From HGM04593 sp045646845 (lineage in GTDB: Bacteria > Bacteroidota > Bacteroidia > Bacteroidales > Bacteroidaceae): 64,000 nt of DNA. Positions within the stretch are counted from its first letter, which is position 1; every line of letters begins with the position of its first letter. Shown here piece by piece: positions 1-8,687 of the stretch. The stretch is from positions 38,325-102,324 of the forward strand of contig JAZRLO010000043.1 of NCBI GenBank assembly GCA_045646845.1, given 5' to 3'. The position numbers and the translations under genes were made by a program. The notes below the pieces were generated by a model, which made no database searches, was not told the origin of the DNA, and saw only the letters and a program-made list of their open reading frames with translations.

Positions 1-47
1 ATGGCAGAGAATATATTACCTATGTATGTGTTCTTGAATTTGCCCAT
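1..47 (-). CDS. nuoI: NADH-quinone oxidoreductase subunit I, N-terminal fragment
   Basis: Only the first 15 codons are inside the window, reading MGKFKNTYIGNIFSA from an ATG at 47 on the minus strand. It begins 12 nt after the nuoH stop, where nuoI sits in Bacteroidetes complex I operons. NuoI is the ferredoxin-like subunit carrying two 4Fe-4S clusters that pass electrons toward NuoB. The cluster-binding cysteines lie outside the window, so the call rests on position, spacing and the plausible start. Confidence 0.7.
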   Translation of the reverse strand, partial: MGKFKNTYIGNIFSA

Positions 48-59
48 AATACAGTGTTT

Positions 60-1136
60 TTAGAGTGTCCAGCCCATGACTACGCATATTGTCATTATGA
101 GAAGGTTCAGCAGGCCTATCGGCACAAGATATTTCCATTCGAGTATAAGTACCTGGTCTATGCGGAGGCGCGGGAAGGTCCATCTTATCCACATGAGAAT
201 CCAGATTACGAAGAATGTCTTTCCCATGAACCATACAAGCCCGGGAATGTATGTCATGATTTCGTTGAATCCGTCAAGCCCGGGAATGTACAATGGTGCC
301 CAGCCGCCCAGGAATATGGTTGAGGCTATGCCGGCTATGATGAACATGTTCATGAACTCGGCTACGTAAAAGAGTCCGAATCCCATGCCTGAATATTCGG
401 TGTGGAAACCGGCCGTAAGTTCCGATTCGGCCTCGGGCAGGTCGAAGGGCGCACGGTTAGTCTCGGCATTTCCGGCAATTATGTATATGATGAACGCAAC
501 AAGTGCCGGCAAGTGTCCGCGCATTATGAACCATCCTTTTGTCTGTATCTCCACGACCTCGCTTATCTGCATGGTGCCGCTGAGCACGACGAGAGTGAGC
601 AGGCTCAGTCCCATGGAGAGTTCATAGCTTATCATCTGTCCGCCGCTACGCATCGCGCCTATCATGGAGAACTTGTTGTTGCTGCTCCATCCGGCAAGCA
701 GTATGCCGAGTATTCCGAACGATGAGGCCGCCATTATGAAAAACACGCCGATGTTGAAGTCGAGGACCTGTAGGCCGTCGGCAAACGGAAGGCAACTGAA
801 CGTAATCACCGAACTCATTATTACCAAGAACGGTGCAAGGTTGTACAGTGCGCGGTCGGAATTCCTTATCTCTATTATCTCTTTGAACAGCATTTTCAGT
901 ACGTCCGCGAACACTTGCAGTATGCCCCAGGGACCTACGCGGTTGGGACCCAGACGGCACTGGAATGCCGCGCACACCTTGCGTTCCATGAATATCATTA
1001 TTATGGCGAATATAAGGTATGCCACCAAAACGCATACGGCTATCAGGGCGCACTCGACGAGTGTCGCCGCCGATGGCGGCAGTACAGAGTGCAAGTAGCT
1101 GTCAATTGCTGTCGTTATTGATGAAATGTCAAGCAT
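60..1136 (-). CDS. nuoH: NADH-quinone oxidoreductase subunit H
   Basis: A 358-residue, very hydrophobic protein with about eight membrane segments: the complex I subunit at the junction between the peripheral arm and the membrane arm, lining the quinone chamber. Family landmarks are visible: the MERKVCAAFQCRLGPNRVGPWG stretch near residues 50-71 (ERK and RxGPNRVGP), the NRAPFDLPEAESELTAGFHTEYSG segment in the middle (NRxPFDLxEAESEL), and the RxTFPRLRIDQ motif near the C-terminus. It lies 11 nt downstream of nuoCD and 12 nt upstream of nuoI, so it is co-transcribed in the nuo operon. Length and motifs are normal. Confidence 0.97.
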   Translation of the reverse strand: MLDISSITTAIDSYLHSVLPPSAATLVECALIAVCVLVAYLIFAIIMIFMERKVCAAFQCRLGPNRVGPWGILQVFADVLKMLFKEIIEIRNSDRALYNLAPFLVIMSSVITFSCLPFADGLQVLDFNIGVFFIMAASSFGILGILLAGWSSNNKFSMIGAMRSGGQMISYELSMGLSLLTLVVLSGTMQISEVVEIQTKGWFIMRGHLPALVAFIIYIIAGNAETNRAPFDLPEAESELTAGFHTEYSGMGFGLFYVAEFMNMFIIAGIASTIFLGGWAPLYIPGLDGFNEIMTYIPGLVWFMGKTFFVIWILMWIRWTFPRLRIDQVLILEWKYLVPIGLLNLLIMTICVVMGWTL

Positions 1137-1147
1137 GTTTCTTCTTT

Positions 1148-2713
1148 TTATCGGTCAATATCGGGGATTACGTAATCGAGGGATGCACCTATTGTTATAA
1201 GGTCCGCGACTTTGCCGCCTTTCATTATGCTCTGTGCCGCGGCTATGAGCGGAAGCCCCATGGGACGGAACTTTACCCTGTAGGGCATCTTGTCGCCACG
1301 GCTGTCGATGAATACGCCGAATTCGCCGCGCGCCCCCTCGACCGACGCGAAATACTCGCCTTCGGGCAGTTTTATTATCAGCTTTGTCTTTGCCTTGTAT
1401 TCGCCGGCAGGTATGTTGTCAATAAGCAGTTCTATTATGTTTATTGACTCAACAATCTCTTCAAGCCTGACGAGGAGCCGCGCGTAGCAGTCGCCTTCGG
1501 TGTGCAATATCTCCTTGAAGTCAATCTTTCCGTATAGCGAGTAAGGGTGACGTTTGCGCACGTCGCACGCCCATCCCGAAGCACGTCCTGTACCTCCTGT
1601 CGCACCGAACGATATCGCGTCCTCGCGCGAAAGTATTCCTACGCCGATAGTGCGGTTGCGGAATATGACGTTGTTCACAAGTATGTCATAGTACTCCTTC
1701 AGCCGTCTCTTCTGGTCTTTGCAGTACTCCTTTACCTTCTCGGCAAAGCCGGGGGTTATGTCGTCCTGCACACCGCCAATGACGTTGTAGTTCTGGATAA
1801 GCCTTCCTCCCGTCACCTCTTCCATTATCTTCAGCACCTTCTCGCGGTCGCGGAAACCGTATATGAATGTGGTTATCGAACCCATGTCCATTGCCATGCA
1901 CGAGAACATGAGCAAGTGCGAGTCAATCCTCTGCAGTTCGTCCATGATGGTGCGTATGTACTCAGCGCGCTCGGGTACCTCAAGCCCCATGGCTTTCTCT
2001 ATGCACATGCACAGTGCATGGCGGTTGTGGTGCGCGCTCAGGTAGTCGAGCCTGTCGGTGAATGCCAGCAGTTGGGGGTATGTCCTGCTTTCGCAAAGTT
2101 TTTCTATTCCGCGGTGTATGTAGCCGCAGTGTATGTCTATCTTTCGGACGACCTCTCCCTCGAGCGAAAGACGGAAACGCAGGACTCCGTGAGTCGCGGG
2201 GTGCTGAGGGCCTATGTTTATGACAAATTGGTCGTAGTGCAGTATCTTCAGTTTCTCCACAAGTTCGGCAAGCTGCTTCTCTTCCGCAATGTCATATTCG
2301 CGGTGTATCTCTTCGTTCTTCTCGCCTTCGAGCCTTATCGGGTTCAGTTCCTCGCTCTGGTCGTAATCCTTGCGGAGCGGAAAGCCTACCCAGTCGTTGC
2401 GCAGGAAGAGCCTTCTCATATCGGGGTGCCCGGTGAACTCTATTCCGTAGAAGTCGTATATCTCGCGTTCGTAAATTTCGGCAATCTTCCATATGTCGCT
2501 GACGGTAGGTATCTGCGGGGTGGTGCGGTCTGCCGTGCGTACGGCAAGTTCCGCTGTCTCCTGTGTGCAACTGTTCTCGAGCATGTATATGGCACCCAGC
2601 CCCTCCTCTTTCCAGTCCATTCCAACCATTTCGCGCAAGAAGTCCATGCCTTCGCTGCGCAGGGCGAGCATTGTCTCCCTGAACTCCTTTATTCCAACAA
2701 ATCGGGTATCCAT
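1148..2713 (-). CDS. nuoCD: NADH-quinone oxidoreductase fused subunits C/D
   Basis: A fusion of the complex I 30-kDa (NuoC) and 49-kDa (NuoD) subunits, forming the base of the peripheral arm and the quinone site. Residues about 1-125 are NuoC-like (AIYMLENS, EREIYDFYGIEFTGHPD, LRLFLRNDW-type). NuoD begins near residue 160 (INIGPQHPATHGVLRF) and contains HCGYIHRGIEK, the SAHHN quinone-site segment, and a C-terminal DPVMGEVDR-like end (ASLDYVIPDIDR). The fusion occurs in both Bacteroidetes and enterobacteria. Two starts abut: a GTG at 2716 and an ATG at 2713. The ATG shares one base with the nuoB stop (TGATG) and has an AGGAGGAG tract a few bases upstream, so I chose it. The overlap implies translational coupling to nuoB. 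Confidence 0.96.
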   Translation of the reverse strand: MDTRFVGIKEFRETMLALRSEGMDFLREMVGMDWKEEGLGAIYMLENSCTQETAELAVRTADRTTPQIPTVSDIWKIAEIYEREIYDFYGIEFTGHPDMRRLFLRNDWVGFPLRKDYDQSEELNPIRLEGEKNEEIHREYDIAEEKQLAELVEKLKILHYDQFVINIGPQHPATHGVLRFRLSLEGEVVRKIDIHCGYIHRGIEKLCESRTYPQLLAFTDRLDYLSAHHNRHALCMCIEKAMGLEVPERAEYIRTIMDELQRIDSHLLMFSCMAMDMGSITTFIYGFRDREKVLKIMEEVTGGRLIQNYNVIGGVQDDITPGFAEKVKEYCKDQKRRLKEYYDILVNNVIFRNRTIGVGILSREDAISFGATGGTGRASGWACDVRKRHPYSLYGKIDFKEILHTEGDCYARLLVRLEEIVESINIIELLIDNIPAGEYKAKTKLIIKLPEGEYFASVEGARGEFGVFIDSRGDKMPYRVKFRPMGLPLIAAAQSIMKGGKVADLITIGASLDYVIPDIDR

Positions 2714-3348
2714 CACTTCTCCTCCTTTTTGATAGGTGCGTTAGTTACTGTAATGGGTTCATTCGGTGTCTCGCTCCTCTTCTGGTGCCTGTTCTTTCCG
2801 CCAAGGAACTTTTCCACTTTTACCTTGCGCTGCAGCTGCATCATACCGTACATCAAAGCCTCGGGTCGCGGTGGGCATCCAGGGATATATACGTCAACCG
2901 GTATTATTTTGTCTATTCCGTTAAGCACGTGGTACGACCCTTTGAAGGGTCCGCCGCCAATGGCGCATCCTCCTACCGCAATGACATATTTGGGCTCTGA
3001 CATCTGGTCGTAGAGCCTTTTCAGTACAGGTGCCATCTTGTGGGTAATGGTGCCGGCGCACATTATAAGGTCGGCCTGTCGCGGTGAATTTCTCGTGACC
3101 TCGAAGCCGAAACGTGCGAAGTCGTATCGCGCGGCACCGATGGACATGAACTCAATTCCGCAACAGCTGGTGGCGAACGTGAGTGACCACAGGGAGTTGC
3201 TGCGTCCCCAGTTTATCAGGTCGTCGAGCTTGCCGACAATGACATTCGTGCGTTCTTTGTTTACCTCGGCAATGAGGGCTTCAAGCGTCTCGTTGTCCTT
3301 GAACTCCTCATATGGTATGGATTTTATCTTAGGCTTTCTCATTTCCAT
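2713..3348 (-). CDS. nuoB: NADH-quinone oxidoreductase subunit B
   Basis: The 211-residue subunit that binds the terminal 4Fe-4S cluster N2, which hands electrons to quinone. The ligand pattern is present: adjacent cysteines in FATSCCGIEFMS, a cysteine in LIMCAGTITHKMAP, and one in VYIPGCPPRPEALMYG. The GGCAIGGGPF segment is also typical. The last ~35 residues are a polar, lysine-rich tail. It overlaps the 3' end of nuoA by 10 nt and abuts nuoCD with a TGATG junction, fitting a compact operon. No missing ligand or truncation is seen. Confidence 0.97.
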   Translation of the reverse strand: MEMRKPKIKSIPYEEFKDNETLEALIAEVNKERTNVIVGKLDDLINWGRSNSLWSLTFATSCCGIEFMSIGAARYDFARFGFEVTRNSPRQADLIMCAGTITHKMAPVLKRLYDQMSEPKYVIAVGGCAIGGGPFKGSYHVLNGIDKIIPVDVYIPGCPPRPEALMYGMMQLQRKVKVEKFLGGKNRHQKRSETPNEPITVTNAPIKKEEK

Positions 3349-3689
3349 TCAAGTGCTTTCTTCCGCCATGCGTATGCAAGGCCGAGTATGAGGAACGATA
3401 GAAAAAATGCTATTCCGACAATCGCTTTTGTCCCGAGTTCATGGACTATCGTGGCCCAGGGGAACAGGAATACGGCTTCGATATCGAACATCAGGAACAG
3501 AATGGCGAACAGGTAGTATCCCGTCCTGAAATGTATCCAGGTACTTCCTTGTGTGGGGATACCGCACTCATAAGTCTCGCCCTTCTGCCTGTTGAAGCTG
3601 CGCGGCGAAATCCACCTTGTCAGAACCATGATTATGCCAACGAATACTATTGAGGCTACAATCATTGTGAAAAGCAGTATAAGGTTCAT
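3339..3689 (-). CDS. nuoA: NADH-quinone oxidoreductase subunit A
   Basis: The 116-residue first gene of the operon has three hydrophobic segments, the expected topology of NuoA. The conserved loop after the first helix (KGETYECGIPTQGS) and the FxxRTGYYLFAILFLMFDIEAVFLFPWA stretch match the family, including the DIE(A)VFLFPWA signature. NuoA helps form the quinone-access region of the membrane arm. A -7 promoter box lies 67 nt upstream, with a stem-loop between it and the start codon. The downstream order B, CD, H, I confirms the assignment. Confidence 0.97.
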   Translation of the reverse strand: MNLILLFTMIVASIVFVGIIMVLTRWISPRSFNRQKGETYECGIPTQGSTWIHFRTGYYLFAILFLMFDIEAVFLFPWATIVHELGTKAIVGIAFFLSFLILGLAYAWRKKALEWK

Positions 3690-3724
3690 GGTTGCTTGTT
3701 TTGTATGTTTCCTTTATAAACAAC

Positions 3725-3750
3725 GCTATGCCACGTTTGTGTGGCATAGC
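3725..3750 (-). promoter_or_regulatory. stem-loop in nuo operon leader
   Basis: A perfect 10-bp inverted repeat (GCTATGCCAC / GTGGCATAGC) with a 6-nt loop. It sits just downstream of the -7 box, so if transcription starts about 7 nt after the box, the nuo mRNA would begin essentially with this hairpin. A 5'-terminal stem-loop can protect mRNA from 5'-dependent decay. It lacks a T-run, so it is unlikely to be a terminator. Confidence 0.6.
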
Positions 3751-3755
3751 TGTCG

Positions 3756-3763
3756 CAAAGTTA
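3756..3763 (-). promoter_or_regulatory. -7 box, nuo operon
   Basis: On the minus strand the sequence reads TAACTTTG, a full match to the Bacteroidetes -7 consensus TAnnTTTG. No convincing -33 TTTG was found 19-21 nt upstream. Confidence 0.5.
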
Positions 3764-3847
3764 TAAAAAATAAGTGTCGGGGTGGTTTTACAAAAACGCT
3801 GATTTTTTTGCCGTTTTCACTATTTTAACCAATTTTAAACATAGGGG

Positions 3848-4621
3848 CTAACCAATGGCGGAGTCGAGTATCATCATTGTCACGAATCCGGTGGCAAAGC
3901 CTATTGTTCCTACATTGCTGTGCTCTCCCGATTGTGATGACGGTATTAGTTCTTCTACAACTACATACAGCATGGCGCCGGCCGCGAACGATAGCAGTAC
4001 CGGCATCGCGCCCATGCTGTCTTCGAGGAAGAACATGGTGGCCAGTGCGGCAACCGGCTCCACGAGCCCCGAAAGCGCGCCCCATGTGAATGCGGTGCGC
4101 TTGCTCTTGTTTTCGTTGCGTAGCGGAATTGATATTATGGCTCCTTCGGGTATGTTCTGTATTGCCATACCTATCGAAAGAGCCAGTGCACCGGCAACGG
4201 TCAGGTTTGTGTCACCGTTCATTACTCCGGCGAATACTACACCCACAGCCATGCCTTCCGGTATGTTGTGCAGTGCCACGGCGAGAATCATCTTTATGGA
4301 GCGCGGCAAACGGGATTCCGGTCCTTCGGAGCCTTTTTCGTCGATATGCTGGTGAGGTATCAGCGTGTCAAGCATCAACAGGAAACAGATACCTCCGATG
4401 AAACCGAGAATGACCGGCACCGCGTTGGAAAAACCTTCGCCGGCCTGCTCGAATGCAGGTTGCAGCAGCGACCAGAAACTCGCGGCGACCATTACGCCCG
4501 AAGCGAATCCCAGCATGGCCTTGTTGACGAAAGGCGAAATCCTGTCGCGGAGCAGGAATACGAATGCGGCTCCTGTAACCGTTCCAAGAAAAGGTGTTGT
4601 CAAACCAAGTAGAATTTCCAT
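3848..4621 (-). CDS. ZIP family divalent metal transporter
   Basis: A 257-residue membrane protein of the ZIP family (ZupT/GufA-like) that imports zinc or related divalent cations. The metal-site motifs HNIPEG (about residues 117-122) and QNIPEG (about 154-159) on consecutive helices are the hallmark of the family; the second carries Gln in place of the usual His. Seven to eight hydrophobic segments are visible, with the typical Gly-rich first helix and LVEPVAAL segment. It is a single-gene unit between nuoA and the divergent purL, with its own -7 box (TAACTTTG on the minus strand, 4651-4658). Metal specificity cannot be read from sequence. Confidence 0.92.
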   Translation of the reverse strand: MEILLGLTTPFLGTVTGAAFVFLLRDRISPFVNKAMLGFASGVMVAASFWSLLQPAFEQAGEGFSNAVPVILGFIGGICFLLMLDTLIPHQHIDEKGSEGPESRLPRSIKMILAVALHNIPEGMAVGVVFAGVMNGDTNLTVAGALALSIGMAIQNIPEGAIISIPLRNENKSKRTAFTWGALSGLVEPVAALATMFFLEDSMGAMPVLLSFAAGAMLYVVVEELIPSSQSGEHSNVGTIGFATGFVTMMILDSAIG

Positions 4622-4650
4622 CTTGTATTAATTTTATGAAATGTTACATG

Positions 4651-4658
4651 CAAAGTTA
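4651..4658 (-). promoter_or_regulatory. -7 box, ZIP transporter gene
   Basis: Minus-strand TAACTTTG, an exact TAnnTTTG match, 29 nt upstream of the ZIP start codon at 4621. No clear -33 element. Confidence 0.45.
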
Positions 4659-4725
4659 TCAAATTTTCCGTAGTAGCTCCCCTGTGTGCATAAAATAATG
4701 CCGCGCGATAACAAATGTTTGCATT

Positions 4726-4759
4726 TTTGCCCTTATGTTATTTTTTATGACTATCTTTG
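4726..4759 (+). promoter_or_regulatory. promoter, purL
   Basis: TTTG at 4726-4729 and TATCTTTG at 4752-4759, separated by 22 nt, match the Bacteroidetes -33/-7 promoter with a slightly long spacer. The -7 box overlaps the first codons of the longest possible purL reading frame, which supports the downstream start at 4811. Confidence 0.6.
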
Positions 4760-4810
4760 CCTATCAAGCGAATTAAGGCGAAAACAACACAATACATAAT
4801 AGAATCTTAT

Positions 4811-7800
4811 ATGATTTACTTTTTCAGTACCCCGGGCCAGACGGTTGTTGCAACTCAGGCAAAAAATGCTTTGACGGCTGCAGATATAGAGAAACTGTGC
4901 TGGCTTTATGGTGAGGCGACACCTGTAGAAGGTGAGTCTATGGAGGGCTTTTTTATAGGCCCCCGTCGTGAGATGATAACTCCTTGGAGTACCAATGCTG
5001 TGGAGATTACCCAGAACATGGGCATAGAGGGTATTTTGCGTATCGAGGAGTATTTTGCAGTGAAGGACGAGAATGCTGAGTACGATCCCATGTTGCAGCG
5101 TCTCTACCGCGGTCTCGACCAGGAAATATTTACTGTTGACATCGAACCCAAACCGATAGAGTTCATCAAGGACCTCGACAGTTACAATGAGCAGGAGGGT
5201 CTTGCTCTCTCAAAGGAGGAAATCGACTACCTGCACCGTGTTGAGGGCGAGCTTGGCAGAAAGCTGACCGACAGCGAGGTGTTCGGTTTTGCACAGATAA
5301 ATTCAGAACACTGCCGTCACAAGATTTTCGGCGGAACATTCATTATAGACGGTGAGGAGATGCCCTCTTCCCTGTTCGCGATGATCAAGCGTACTACGAA
5401 TGAGAACCGAAACAGCATCATATCTGCTTATAAGGATAATGTGGCTTTTGCACAGGGTCCTGTTGCCGAGCAGTTCGCTCCGGCCGACCACTCAATCCCC
5501 GACTATTTTGTAATTAAGGATATTGAAACGGTAATCTCGCTCAAGGCCGAGACACATAACTTCCCCACGACCGTAGAGCCTTTCAACGGTGCTTCTACCG
5601 GTACAGGTGGTGAAATCCGCGACCGTATGGGTGGTGGCAAGGGTTCATGGCCCATTGCCGGAACTGCCGTTTATATGACATCCTATCCGCGTACATACGA
5701 TGACCGCAAATGGGAAGAGGTGCTTCCTGTTCGCAAATGGCTGTACCAGACTCCCGAACAGATTCTGACCAAGGCTTCAAACGGTGCTTCGGACTTCGGT
5801 AACAAGTTCGGTCAGCCGCTTATCTGTGGCTCAGTGCTTACATTCGAGCACAAGGAGAACGACGAGGTCTATGGCTATGACAAGGTAATCATGCTTGCCG
5901 GAGGTGTCGGTTATGGTACACGCCGCGACTGCCTCAAAGGTGCTCCCGAAAAGGGCAACAAGGTTGTGGTTATGGGCGGTGACAACTATCGTATCGGTCT
6001 TGGTGGCGGTTCGGTTTCATCGGTTGATACAGGCCGTTACTCATCGGGTATTGAACTTAACGCCGTTCAGCGTGCCAATGCAGAGATGCAGAAACGTGCA
6101 TACAACGTGGTACGCGCACTTTGCGAGGACGATACAAACCCGGTTGTTTCTATCCACGACCACGGTTCTGCAGGTCACGTGAACTGCTTGTCGGAGCTTG
6201 TTGAGGAGTGCGGTGGCGTAATCAACATGGCCAACCTGCCTGTAGGTGACAGCACTCTGTCGGCAAAGGAGATTATTGCCAACGAGTCGCAGGAGCGTAT
6301 GGGCTTGCTCATCAAGGAGGATGCCATTGAATATGTACGCAAGGTTGCCGAGCGTGAGCGTGCTCCAATGTACGTGGTAGGTGAAACAACAGGTGATGCC
6401 CGCTTTGCATTTGAGCAGGCCGACGGTGTACGTCCGTTCGACCTCTCTGTAAGCCAGATGTTCGGTTCTTCACCCAAGACTTATATGGTTGACAAGACTG
6501 TTGAACGTCACTATAAGGATGCTGAGTATGACGCAGAGAACATTGAGGAGTACTTGACAGATGTTCTGCGTCTTGAGGCTGTTGCCTGCAAGGATTGGCT
6601 CACAAACAAGGTTGACCGCTCCGTGACTGGTAAAATTGCACGTCAGCAGTGCCAGGGTGAGATTCAGCTCCCCTTGAGCGACTGCGGTGTGGTAACACTC
6701 GACTATCGTGGTACAAAGGGTATCGCAACATCTATCGGTCACGCGCCTCAGGCCGGTCTTGCCGACCCTGCAAAGGGCTCTGTGCTCGCTGTTTCCGAGG
6801 CTTTGACAAATATTGCCCTTGCTCCGCTTGCCAATGGCATCAAGAGCATCTCGCTCAGTGCCAACTGGATGTGGCCTTGCCGTTCACAGGAGGGTGAGGA
6901 TGCACGTCTCTACCGTGGTGTTGAGGCTCTCAGTGACTTCTGCTGCGCTCTCAAGATAAACGTTCCTACAGGTAAGGACTCTCTGTCAATGACACAGAAG
7001 TACCCCGATGGTACAAAGGTAATCAGCCCGGGAACAGTGATTGTTTCTGCCGGCGGTGAGGTTTCCGATGTCCGCAAGGTGGTTTCTCCGGTAATGGTGA
7101 ACGAACCCAAGAGTGCGTTCTATCATATTGATTTCAGCTTCGATAACTTGCGTCTTGGCGGTTCTGCATTTGCGCAGACACTTAACTGCATCGGTGACGA
7201 TGTTCCGACAGTCGCAAACCCCGAATATTTTGCAGAGGCATTCGATGCTGTGCAGAAACTTGTAAAAGCCGGCATTGTAATGGCGGGTCACGACGTTTCT
7301 GCCGGTGGTCTCATCACTACATTGCTCGAGATGTGTTTCGCAAACACAACAGGTGGTATGGAAATCGACCTCAATGGTGTTGTTGAAAAGGATATCGTTA
7401 AGTTGCTGTTTGCCGAGAATCCTGCTTTGGTAATTCAGGTTGCCGACAAGGACAAGTGCCGCATGCAGGAGATACTTGATGAGGCCGGTATCTGCTTCGT
7501 GAAGATAGGTACTCCGTGCGAGAAGCGTCATATTGCGGTTGCCAAGGAGAAGCGCACACGTCTGTTCGACATCGAACACTACCGCGACGTTTGGTTCGAC
7601 AGCTCATATCTCATGGATCTCAAGCAGAGCTTTAACGGCTGTGCAAGCGAGCGTCTGAAGAACTACAAGAACCAGCCTTTGCGTTTCCGCTTGCCTTCAC
7701 GCTTCAGCGGTATGCTTAAGGATTACGGCATGTCGGCCGACCGTCGCGAGAAATCGGGCGTTCGTGCGGCAATCATCCGAGAGAAGGGTACAAACGGCGA

Positions 7801-8515
7801 GCGTGAGATGGCATATGCTATGCACCTTGCAGGCTTCGATGTTAAGGATGTTACAATGACCGACCTCATCAGCGGCCGCGAGACTCTCGACGAGGTGAAC
7901 TTCATTGTCTTCTGCGGTGGTTTCTCTAACTCCGACGTTCTTGGTTCAGCTAAGGGTTGGGCAGGTGGCTTCCTCTTCAATCCAAAGGCAAAGGCTGCTC
8001 TCGACCGTTTCTATCAGCGTGAGGATACTTTGTCACTGGGTATCTGTAACGGTTGCCAGTTGATGATGGAACTTAACCTCATCAACCCCGAGTTTGAGGA
8101 GCGCGGACGCATGTTGCACAACAACTCACACAAGTTCGAGTCTTCTTTCGTGGGCGTGAATATCCCCGAGAACAACAGCGTTCTCTTCGGTTCGCTCTCT
8201 AACAGTCGTCTTGGTGTTTGGGTTGCTCACGGCGAGGGTAAGTTCTCTCTTCCCTACTATGCAGAGAAATACAACATCGTGGCACAGTATGCATACGAGG
8301 GCTATCCTGCGAACCCCAACGGCTCCGATTTCAATGTTGCTGCCCTTGCAAGCGCAAACGGCCGTCACGTTGCAATGATGCCTCACCCCGAGCGTGCTAT
8401 CTTCCCATGGCAGTGTGCTACATATCCTGCTAATCACTTGGCGGATGACGTTACTCCTTGGATTGAGATATTCCGAAATGCTTATAATTGGGTTTTGAAT
8501 AGAACTGAAAAGTGA
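4811..8515 (+). CDS. purL: Phosphoribosylformylglycinamidine synthase, single-chain
   Basis: FGAM synthase makes FGAM from FGAR, glutamine and ATP in purine synthesis. This is the large single-chain form (1234 aa from the chosen start): an N-terminal PurS-like part, a linker with the NSEHCRH motif, two AIRS-type synthetase halves (KAETHNFPTTVEPFNGASTG and DGTKVISPGT regions), and a C-terminal class I glutaminase. The glutaminase nucleophile is Cys1079 in GICNGCQ, with His1192 and Glu1194 in HPERAIFPW. I chose ATG 4811 (MIYFFSTPGQTV...) because the frame opens 18 codons earlier inside the promoter -7 box and the family normally begins at this point. It is monocistronic, with a terminator at 8646-8671. 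Confidence 0.97.
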   Translation: MIYFFSTPGQTVVATQAKNALTAADIEKLCWLYGEATPVEGESMEGFFIGPRREMITPWSTNAVEITQNMGIEGILRIEEYFAVKDENAEYDPMLQRLYRGLDQEIFTVDIEPKPIEFIKDLDSYNEQEGLALSKEEIDYLHRVEGELGRKLTDSEVFGFAQINSEHCRHKIFGGTFIIDGEEMPSSLFAMIKRTTNENRNSIISAYKDNVAFAQGPVAEQFAPADHSIPDYFVIKDIETVISLKAETHNFPTTVEPFNGASTGTGGEIRDRMGGGKGSWPIAGTAVYMTSYPRTYDDRKWEEVLPVRKWLYQTPEQILTKASNGASDFGNKFGQPLICGSVLTFEHKENDEVYGYDKVIMLAGGVGYGTRRDCLKGAPEKGNKVVVMGGDNYRIGLGGGSVSSVDTGRYSSGIELNAVQRANAEMQKRAYNVVRALCEDDTNPVVSIHDHGSAGHVNCLSELVEECGGVINMANLPVGDSTLSAKEIIANESQERMGLLIKEDAIEYVRKVAERERAPMYVVGETTGDARFAFEQADGVRPFDLSVSQMFGSSPKTYMVDKTVERHYKDAEYDAENIEEYLTDVLRLEAVACKDWLTNKVDRSVTGKIARQQCQGEIQLPLSDCGVVTLDYRGTKGIATSIGHAPQAGLADPAKGSVLAVSEALTNIALAPLANGIKSISLSANWMWPCRSQEGEDARLYRGVEALSDFCCALKINVPTGKDSLSMTQKYPDGTKVISPGTVIVSAGGEVSDVRKVVSPVMVNEPKSAFYHIDFSFDNLRLGGSAFAQTLNCIGDDVPTVANPEYFAEAFDAVQKLVKAGIVMAGHDVSAGGLITTLLEMCFANTTGGMEIDLNGVVEKDIVKLLFAENPALVIQVADKDKCRMQEILDEAGICFVKIGTPCEKRHIAVAKEKRTRLFDIEHYRDVWFDSSYLMDLKQSFNGCASERLKNYKNQPLRFRLPSRFSGMLKDYGMSADRREKSGVRAAIIREKGTNGEREMAYAMHLAGFDVKDVTMTDLISGRETLDEVNFIVFCGGFSNSDVLGSAKGWAGGFLFNPKAKAALDRFYQREDTLSLGICNGCQLMMELNLINPEFEERGRMLHNNSHKFESSFVGVNIPENNSVLFGSLSNSRLGVWVAHGEGKFSLPYYAEKYNIVAQYAYEGYPANPNGSDFNVAALASANGRHVAMMPHPERAIFPWQCATYPANHLADDVTPWIEIFRNAYNWVLNRTEK

Positions 8516-8539
8516 AATGTGAAAACTGAAAGGTTAAAG

Positions 8540-8589
8540 CTCGCGCCAATGAACGAAACACAAAGCTTGCTTTAGTGTTTCACTGCGAG
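8540..8589 (+). repeat. structured element in purL 3' region
   Basis: Nested inverted repeats: an outer CTCGC/GCGAG pair encloses GAAACAC-AAAGC and its near-complement GCTTTAGTGTTTC. It resembles small REP-like hairpins common between Bacteroidetes genes. No coding potential. Confidence 0.5.
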
Positions 8590-8645
8590 TGAAGCCGAGG
8601 TTCAATCACACGATGTGTGGTTAAAACTGAAAACTAAATAATGGA

Positions 8646-8671
8646 ACAGGCGAGCACTTGTGCTTGCCTGT
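8646..8671 (+). terminator. rho-independent terminator after purL
   Basis: ACAGGCGAGCA and TGCTTGCCTGT form an 11-bp stem with one G-T wobble and a short loop, followed by CTTTT. It separates purL from the chromate transporter pair. Confidence 0.75.
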
Positions 8672-8687
8672 CTTTTAAACAAAACAT

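Noticed and set aside
1547..3013. A 488-codon plus-strand frame opposite nuoCD and nuoB
   Set aside because: It is antisense to two unmistakable complex I genes in matching codon phase and shows no family features; a GC-driven shadow.
4757..4810. Upstream extension of purL
   Set aside because: The extra 18 codons overlap the -7 promoter box and are not part of the usual family N-terminus.
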